Positions 58,895 to 64,000 of a DNA stretch of 64,000 nucleotides are shown here, piece after piece. The notes under the pieces are model-generated. The model worked only from the letters and a program-made list of their open reading frames with translations, made no database searches and was not told where the DNA came from. Position numbers and translations under genes: made by a program. Numbering within the stretch: the stretch's first letter is position 1; every line of letters begins with the position of its first letter. Origin of the DNA: Sphingopyxis sp. (GTDB lineage Bacteria > Pseudomonadota > Alphaproteobacteria > Sphingomonadales > Sphingomonadaceae); NCBI GenBank assembly GCA_013823985.1, contig PNNB01000056.1:62001-126000 (forward strand), given 5' to 3'.

Positions 58895-59802
58895 GAGCTA
58901 GTTATTTCCGATACCGTCAATTGCTGGCCGGTTGCCACTTCGACTAGGGGTAAATGACCGATAACGTCACGCAGGGCTTTGCCTCGAACAAATGTCAGAT
59001 CCCCATTTGCATTTCGGGCTTCCGAGAAGGAGGCGGCTCTGTAAGCTTCCGCTACGGAAACGGCTTTGACCTTCTCGTTTAAGCGGTCGCTTCTGACGAA
59101 AAAAGCATTGTTACCAGCAGAATTGCCGCCGACGAGGGCATATCCCCTCTTCGACAGCAGATGGTCAAAGGCATTGATACTGGCGCCGTAGTATAAATTC
59201 GAGTGATGAGCCTTATGTCTTTGAAAATCCGGACTGTATGGAACGGATACTTTTGCCTCTGATCCAAATATTCCATTGTACTCTACGATGATAATCGACG
59301 GGCGAAGATGCTCTAATGCTTCGAGGACGAAGTAATCTACGCCGTCAATATCGACCGACAGAATCCCAATTTCATCAAATGGAGCCTGCGCAATTAATCC
59401 GGAAATATTATCCCGTGAGATAAACGCCTCGACCGCAGTAAGTTGGTGGCGCCAATGATAATAAGATTGCTGAATTTTGGTGATGTTCTTTGCAGATCCG
59501 TCGATCACCATACCCTGCCAAAAATCCTTCTGCATCAGAAAGCGGCAGTTGGCTTCCGTAAAAGTTTCAACACCAAATTCGATAAAGGTTTTATGCGAGA
59601 TTTCAATGTTTTGAGTCAGATACTGAATTATTCCATCTTCCCCCCATTGTGAGAAAACTTGAAACTCAGAATCTTGCAAAGTATTAAAAGTCTGAAGATT
59701 ATAATCTTTTGATAATAATCTTCCCTGGTTAATCAATATTTTGTCAAGATCTCTGAAGTTGCGGATCAGCTGTTTTAAATTGTCTATAGAAGGGCGCAGC
59801 AT
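58891..59802 (-). CDS. FkbM-like methyltransferase-type protein
   Basis: This 303-residue protein carries FQVFSQWGEDGIIQYL, GVETFTEANCRFLMQKDFWQ and VDIDGVDYFVLEALEHLRP then IIIVEYNGIFG, the order of motifs of FkbM/Methyltransf_21-like proteins often found in polysaccharide loci. Nucleotide composition is more A+T-rich than the epimerase after it. O-methylation of a sugar is the natural guess, but the SAM-binding glycine motif is not clear, so function is not certain. Confidence 0.72.
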   Translation of the reverse strand: MLRPSIDNLKQLIRNFRDLDKILINQGRLLSKDYNLQTFNTLQDSEFQVFSQWGEDGIIQYLTQNIEISHKTFIEFGVETFTEANCRFLMQKDFWQGMVIDGSAKNITKIQQSYYHWRHQLTAVEAFISRDNISGLIAQAPFDEIGILSVDIDGVDYFVLEALEHLRPSIIIVEYNGIFGSEAKVSVPYSPDFQRHKAHHSNLYYGASINAFDHLLSKRGYALVGGNSAGNNAFFVRSDRLNEKVKAVSVAEAYRAASFSEARNANGDLTFVRGKALRDVIGHLPLVEVATGQQLTVSEITSS

Positions 59803-59805
59803 TTT

Positions 59806-60402
59806 CTAACTTTCGACTTGAATATCATCTAAATTGCGAATTGGCGTTGCGGGATTTCCCGCTACAATGGTTGAGGCTGGAACATCTTTTGTTACGACTG
59901 CACCTGCCGCTACAACAGCACGGGCGCCAATTGTTACCCCCCGCATTATTAAGGCATGCGCTCCAATCCAAACATCATCTTCGATTTTTATAGGTTTGTC
60001 GCCCAAATCAATGAGCGACGGATGGCCAACTTCAACGATTGCTTTGAAATGTTCGCGCCGTCTTTGCCAATCCATGGGATGCGTTAAGTTATCAAAAACG
60101 GATACATTATGTGCGATTAGAACATGATCACCGATGGTAATGTTACAACCAGACCAAATCCGCGTACCTTCACCGATATAGCAGTATTTACCAATATTTA
60201 TGCAGCCACCATGTGCGAAACGAAGTAATTCTCCACGAACTATTGAATGGCTTCCGATTATAATGTCAGAATCATTTTTGCCCATATTGTGAATTCTGGA
60301 GGTGCTGGTCAGTTGTGCGCCGGGCTGTAAGATTACAGTTGCACTCCCGCGAAGACGCGCGAGCATCCGCATTATTGTTGAACGGTTAAAGTTTCGGATC
60401 AT
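59806..60402 (-). CDS. left-handed beta-helix acyltransferase
   Basis: This 198-residue protein is built of hexapeptide repeats (INIGKYCYIGEGTRIWSG, ITIGDHVLIAHNVSVFDN, VWIGAHALIMRGVTIGARAV) ending VPASTIVAGNPATPIR. It belongs to the LbH O-acetyltransferase group (WcaF/NodL/maltose-acetyltransferase type), with the catalytic His in DNLTHPMDW. Probably acetylates a sugar of the polymer. Gap of 3 nt to the FkbM-like gene and 14 nt to the preceding glycosyltransferase. Confidence 0.9.
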   Translation of the reverse strand: MIRNFNRSTIMRMLARLRGSATVILQPGAQLTSTSRIHNMGKNDSDIIIGSHSIVRGELLRFAHGGCINIGKYCYIGEGTRIWSGCNITIGDHVLIAHNVSVFDNLTHPMDWQRRREHFKAIVEVGHPSLIDLGDKPIKIEDDVWIGAHALIMRGVTIGARAVVAAGAVVTKDVPASTIVAGNPATPIRNLDDIQVES

Positions 60403-60416
60403 TTATCTATCGCACC

Positions 60417-61502
60417 CTATTGAGCGAGACGCACAAAGGCGTCCCATTGTTTTTGTTTTGAATAGTGGTGAGAGATGGCGGCGTAACCTGCCTGCGATAA
60501 TTTGCTTCGTTTGTCTGGCGAATCCATTAGCAAATCAATTCTTTCTAGCAGATCGTTTACGCTTTTGTACGTTTGGAACTCGACACCCGGATTAAGATGG
60601 TTGGGATAACGTCCCTCATCACTGATTAGCGCTGCACCGCAGCCCATGGCCTCCCATACCCGCATATTGCCTCGATCATTTAGACTCATATCGATCGCGC
60701 CATTTATGACCATTTTTGAACGACCTAGAGCGTTCAGCAAATCTCGTCCAAATACGGGATCAGATGAAACTGTTCGGATATTGAGTGCACGCCGATGTTT
60801 GCGAAGGGGGCCCATCCAGCCGAGCGGAGTTTCGGCCAATTTGGTCAAACGAGATCTGTCGAGATGCATACGAACTTTGTACTTTGTATGCAGCGCTGCC
60901 AGCGCCTCTAGCATCATCGCTCTATTTTTGTGATACTGTGAATAACTTCCAACAAAAAGAATATCGATGTCTCTAGCTGTATTGGATGCGTAAGCATCCA
61001 TTTCCGGGTCGTGCGCAGGAAAGAAATATTCTGCCCGTGCTCCTTGTTGGCGAAACCCTTCAAGTAATCCCGGAAAATTATTGACGATTAAATCGTGTTT
61101 TAAAAATTCCCCGCCCTCTGAAGGCGCAGCCCTCCATGCGAGCGTTTTTCGCACACATCCCGGTAAGCGGGCCAAAAAGCTATCGCCAAAGCGCATAGGA
61201 TCCATATTGTAAAAAACTTCAGTGCGATGATGCTCTATTTGAGCAATTAAAATATCTTCAAGCGGACTGTTTGAATTCAAACCGTTTTCGCTGGCCCAGA
61301 GGCGCTGCGAATACTCATCATCCCCATTGGCAAAAAATGCAGTTTGCTCATGCTCCAATATTGGCTTCAAAAAATGCGCTGCACCAAATCTGTCATTCAG
61401 GAATACCGTGTTTGCTGAGTCAAACGTCTGACAGTCTTGGGTTAATTGTCGCAAGCGGGTCCGATATGATCGGTACACACCACTATTTTGAAAAATGCGC
61501 AT
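60417..61502 (-). CDS. putative glycosyltransferase (GT-B, CgeB-like)
   Basis: This 361-residue protein has a weakly conserved N-terminal half, then DIDILFVGSYSQYHKNRAM and a C-terminal GNMRVWEAMGCGAALISDEG with NHLNPGVEFQTYKSVNDLLE, typical of CgeB-like or Glyco_trans_1_2 proteins found with spore and exopolysaccharide genes. Donor unknown. It begins 7 nt after the polymerase-like gene stop. Confidence 0.78.
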   Translation of the reverse strand: MRIFQNSGVYRSYRTRLRQLTQDCQTFDSANTVFLNDRFGAAHFLKPILEHEQTAFFANGDDEYSQRLWASENGLNSNSPLEDILIAQIEHHRTEVFYNMDPMRFGDSFLARLPGCVRKTLAWRAAPSEGGEFLKHDLIVNNFPGLLEGFRQQGARAEYFFPAHDPEMDAYASNTARDIDILFVGSYSQYHKNRAMMLEALAALHTKYKVRMHLDRSRLTKLAETPLGWMGPLRKHRRALNIRTVSSDPVFGRDLLNALGRSKMVINGAIDMSLNDRGNMRVWEAMGCGAALISDEGRYPNHLNPGVEFQTYKSVNDLLERIDLLMDSPDKRSKLSQAGYAAISHHYSKQKQWDAFVRLAQ

Positions 61503-61509
61503 TGCGGAG

Positions 61510-62859
61510 TCACCTGGATTTCAAGGGTGCAAAGGCAATTAACAACACTAACAAAACTCCGCCACCCGTTACGAGCGATGTTAGTAAGCTTGTGTTCGCC
61601 ATGGATAGTATAAAAGCCGTCCCAGACGACGCAAACAGAACCGTTCGCTCTGGTGGAACCAAGCGTGAGAAAAATCTTAACACAACCGCTACAATAGTAC
61701 TTACAATTGGGACACCTGCAACTCCAAGTGCCGCGATTCCATCGGTTGCCAAGAAATTCGCATTAAGTTCGCCAATATCCCGAGCAGCAGATGGTATCAG
61801 CGTGAGCATGACGGCCTGACCTACGCTTAAATCTCCATAGGGATATTGAACAAATGAAGAAATAATATTGTTGTTAGAAAAATATGTCAGCGGGTACAGC
61901 GCAAAAAATTGCTCGTATACGCCAAAAATCGCACCAGAAATAAGCAGAGTGCGAAGATAAATAAGGGTCAATATATTGTTTATACCTCCGCCTACCGGAT
62001 TATAATTAGCAAGAAAGGGCGCAGTAAGGGCTATCACTAAAAGCATTCCAATAAGAAATAGATTGCCTTTCATATTTCCATTCTTGTCAGAAAGCAGAAA
62101 TACACCAATTATAAAGAGTGGCGATAACAATACTGCGCGTGCAGCTAGTGTTCCGAATAAGAAAAATTGAGAAAAAATGCCTATACCAGTTATCCAATAA
62201 CGTTTCGTATAAAGTCCTGCCGCAATTAAAAACGGGTCGATCGCGCTACTCAAAATTGCAATTGCATATCGCGCAGAAACAGTGGCAGCTTCAGCACCGG
62301 CAAACCTTTGGTCATAAACGCTGTCAAAACCGACAAACTGAATCGCGCCTTCAAAGCTAACGTAGATAATGAGCATTAGCATTGCCCAAATAGCAGCTAA
62401 CCCTCCCCAAAAAATTTGTGACGGAATTTCTTTTATTCGAATACGTTGGACTTCTCCGCGCGAAATCAGCAGAAACAGTATGCAACCAACAAATGTCGTT
62501 CCAAAGATTTGCAGCAACCGATCTAGATCGGAGGAAAACTGCATGACTGGAACAATAAGGCATGGCAAATAAACCAACGAATAAAGAAACCATGCCGCGC
62601 ATTCTGCGAAGGTTTTTGGTCGTGAGCTCAAAAGTAAAGCCGGCAGTGCCGCAATAACACAAGCAGCGTACAAGATCCGGTTATCAGTTAATCTATAAGT
62701 AAATCCGAAATATGCCCATGAAAGTGAAAGTATTTCATAGGCATAACAGAGCACGATCGCGTAAACAAGCGAAGCAGAAAACCGAAAAAGTGCGCTGAAT
62801 AGCTCTGAACCTTTTAGATTCTTTAGATCGGTATTCATTTTTTTGGCGCCAACCATCAT
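61510..62859 (-). CDS. Wzy-like polysaccharide repeat-unit polymerase
   Basis: This 449-residue membrane protein has about 11-12 hydrophobic helices and no Wzy_C signature. It resembles the oligosaccharide repeat-unit polymerase (Wzy) type by size, topology, A+T-rich codon use and its place between a glycosyltransferase and an asparagine-synthase-like gene. The ATG at 62859 overlaps the preceding stop (ATGA) and has AGG 5 nt upstream; a later ATG at 62838 has no such signal. The family is too divergent for more certainty, and a flippase cannot be fully excluded. Confidence 0.7.
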   Translation of the reverse strand: MMVGAKKMNTDLKNLKGSELFSALFRFSASLVYAIVLCYAYEILSLSWAYFGFTYRLTDNRILYAACVIAALPALLLSSRPKTFAECAAWFLYSLVYLPCLIVPVMQFSSDLDRLLQIFGTTFVGCILFLLISRGEVQRIRIKEIPSQIFWGGLAAIWAMLMLIIYVSFEGAIQFVGFDSVYDQRFAGAEAATVSARYAIAILSSAIDPFLIAAGLYTKRYWITGIGIFSQFFLFGTLAARAVLLSPLFIIGVFLLSDKNGNMKGNLFLIGMLLVIALTAPFLANYNPVGGGINNILTLIYLRTLLISGAIFGVYEQFFALYPLTYFSNNNIISSFVQYPYGDLSVGQAVMLTLIPSAARDIGELNANFLATDGIAALGVAGVPIVSTIVAVVLRFFSRLVPPERTVLFASSGTAFILSMANTSLLTSLVTGGGVLLVLLIAFAPLKSR

Positions 62860-64000
62860 GCGCACCTGTGGTCCAGATACCACTTCATGTTAATGTAAGG
62901 CCACAAACGCCCAACCGATGTCCAGTCCCAGCTTTTGCTGGAATTCAACTGGGTGATCCTTGCATTGAGGGCTTTCCGGTCCACCATCTGGTCAAAAGCG
63001 TCATGCGATGTGGTCAGCAGGCGATGCGACCACTCTCCTAGGCTGCCGTTCATCCAGGCGGGCATTTGCGAATTAAAGCCCACCTTGCGAGTGGAACTGC
63101 GGATCGATTCAGGCATAATGCCTTTCATCGCATTACGCGCAATCAGCTTAGAATAGGTACCGTCACTTTTCATGTTGTCAGGTAATGCCATCACATAGGT
63201 TGCAAGTCGCCAATCCATGAAAGGCATACGGACTTCTACTCCATGGGCCATGGATAGACGATCGAAGTTTCTAAGGATAGTGGGTAGGACACTGGCATTG
63301 AACATTGCATAAAGTCTTTTGTCCAGGCCGGTATAATGGTCGGGCAAGTCATCCTTATAGGCTGCAATGTCAAGGCGATCCGGTGCCTTAAACGGATGCC
63401 GGTTCAGGAAATAGCTCCGGTCAACACGAAGCGCAGCTAGCTTCGCTGTTTCGCTCAACCATGCTGCGGCGCCTCCAATTCCGGCGCGATCACCCAATAA
63501 ATTACGCAAGGCAAAGGCGATATTCTGGCCACCTTGTCGATAACCACCCATCATCTCGTCAGCGCCATGCCCATCCAATGTTACCCTTACACCGTTTTGC
63601 CGGACTTCCTGATAAATACGCCAAGGTGAGGTGGGCAGACTGATGTATACGTCGTCAAGCGCATCCAGAACGGTGTCGACAAGGTCAACGCCATCGTCGT
63701 TGCCAAGATCAAAAAAATGAGGTGTCACACCCGCATGCTGGGCGGCTTGCGTCGCTTCGGGTGTTTCATCATGTGGTTGGCCGGAAAAGGTAGCGACAAA
63801 GGCGTGTCGCCAATCCTTGCTTTCTCGTTCATGCCCGCCATCGAGCTCCGCGATGTGGGCCATCGCGGATACAACGGCCGTTGAATCAAAACCGCCGGAA
63901 AGGCAGCTGCCGATGGCCACGTCGCTGCGCATCCGAAGCCTTGTGGAGTCAAAGAAAATGTCGCGAAACCGGTTTGCGGCGTCTGCCGCATGTGCCGGCA
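62856..64000 (-). CDS. asparagine-synthase-like amidotransferase, 5' part beyond window
   Basis: The C-terminal ATP-pyrophosphatase domain of an AsnB-type enzyme is visible, with the PP-loop GSCLSGGFDSTAVVSAM and RVTLDGHGADEMMGGYRQGG, then SMAHGVEVRMPFMDWRLATY. The frame is open to the right edge; the glutaminase domain would lie there. AsnB homologues in polysaccharide loci often amidate sugar acids and do not make asparagine. It overlaps the Wzy-like gene by 4 bases and is the first visible gene of the operon. Confidence 0.9.
   Translation of the reverse strand, partial: PAHAADAANRFRDIFFDSTRLRMRSDVAIGSCLSGGFDSTAVVSAMAHIAELDGGHERESKDWRHAFVATFSGQPHDETPEATQAAQHAGVTPHFFDLGNDDGVDLVDTVLDALDDVYISLPTSPWRIYQEVRQNGVRVTLDGHGADEMMGGYRQGGQNIAFALRNLLGDRAGIGGAAAWLSETAKLAALRVDRSYFLNRHPFKAPDRLDIAAYKDDLPDHYTGLDKRLYAMFNASVLPTILRNFDRLSMAHGVEVRMPFMDWRLATYVMALPDNMKSDGTYSKLIARNAMKGIMPESIRSSTRKVGFNSQMPAWMNGSLGEWSHRLLTTSHDAFDQMVDRKALNARITQLNSSKSWDWTSVGRLWPYINMKWYLDHRCA

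Overview
The window is chromosomal DNA of a free-living alphaproteobacterium, most likely of the order Sphingomonadales (Sphingomonas, Sphingopyxis or Sphingorhabdus-like). This rests on the gene set: a MipZ-type ParA ATPase beside a membrane J-protein, a sphingomonad-style leuS-lptE-holA operon, the ligase-associated DNA-damage pair (PdeM phosphoesterase and Lhr-like helicase), several exported peptidases (S9, M20, DUF885), an L21 with an Ala/Lys-rich tail, and a Wzz/BY-kinase exopolysaccharide cluster. No phage, transposase, CRISPR array, rRNA or tRNA gene was recognised.

From 1 to about 47.6 kb the window is dense housekeeping chromosome. A minus-strand TCA block (sdhB, a hotdog thioesterase, zapE, an exported M20 peptidase, mdh, sucD, sucA running off the left edge) is followed by envelope and division genes: a CBS-domain membrane protein, an OmpA-type lipoprotein, a UbiH-like hydroxylase, ftsK, lolA, then xth-ribA, a class A PBP and msrB. 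Next come the DUF3576-leuS-lptE-holA operon, PLP homeostasis, pdeM, two exported hydrolases, and an operon running mipZ-dnaJ-pgmG-helicase with panC divergent. Then follow an antiporter, a UDP-glucuronate-epimerase-like gene, a TetR gene divergent from a PF10118 protein, rplU-rpmA with a clear promoter and terminator, ppc and a DUF885 peptidase. Many convergent pairs share or abut stop codons, leaving no room for conventional terminators.

From 47.7 kb to the right edge the composition becomes more A+T-rich and mosaic, and the genes belong to surface polysaccharide synthesis. Two O-antigen ligase-like (Wzy_C) proteins flank a TonB-like protein. A Wzz-BY-kinase fusion with a Gly-Tyr repeat tail follows. 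A ten-gene minus-strand operon then runs from an asparagine-synthase-like gene (cut by the right edge) through a polymerase-like membrane protein, glycosyltransferases, an acyltransferase, an FkbM-like protein and an epimerase to gmd-fcl, so GDP-L-fucose is a probable building block. The initiating glycosyltransferase, flippase and outer-membrane exporter are not in the window. pgmG at 32.5 kb and the epimerase at 37.8 kb may also supply sugar precursors.

The observations most worth a second look are: a 19-bp motif (GTTAACCAT-N3-TTAGCCA) identical outside its 3-nt centre and found upstream of only two genes, resembling a CtrA box; a probable structured RNA ending in a strong terminator between lolA and xth; the interlocked stop codons; the split TCA operons; and the TonB-like protein between two polymerase/ligase genes. 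I did not find a convincing wholly new multi-gene system.
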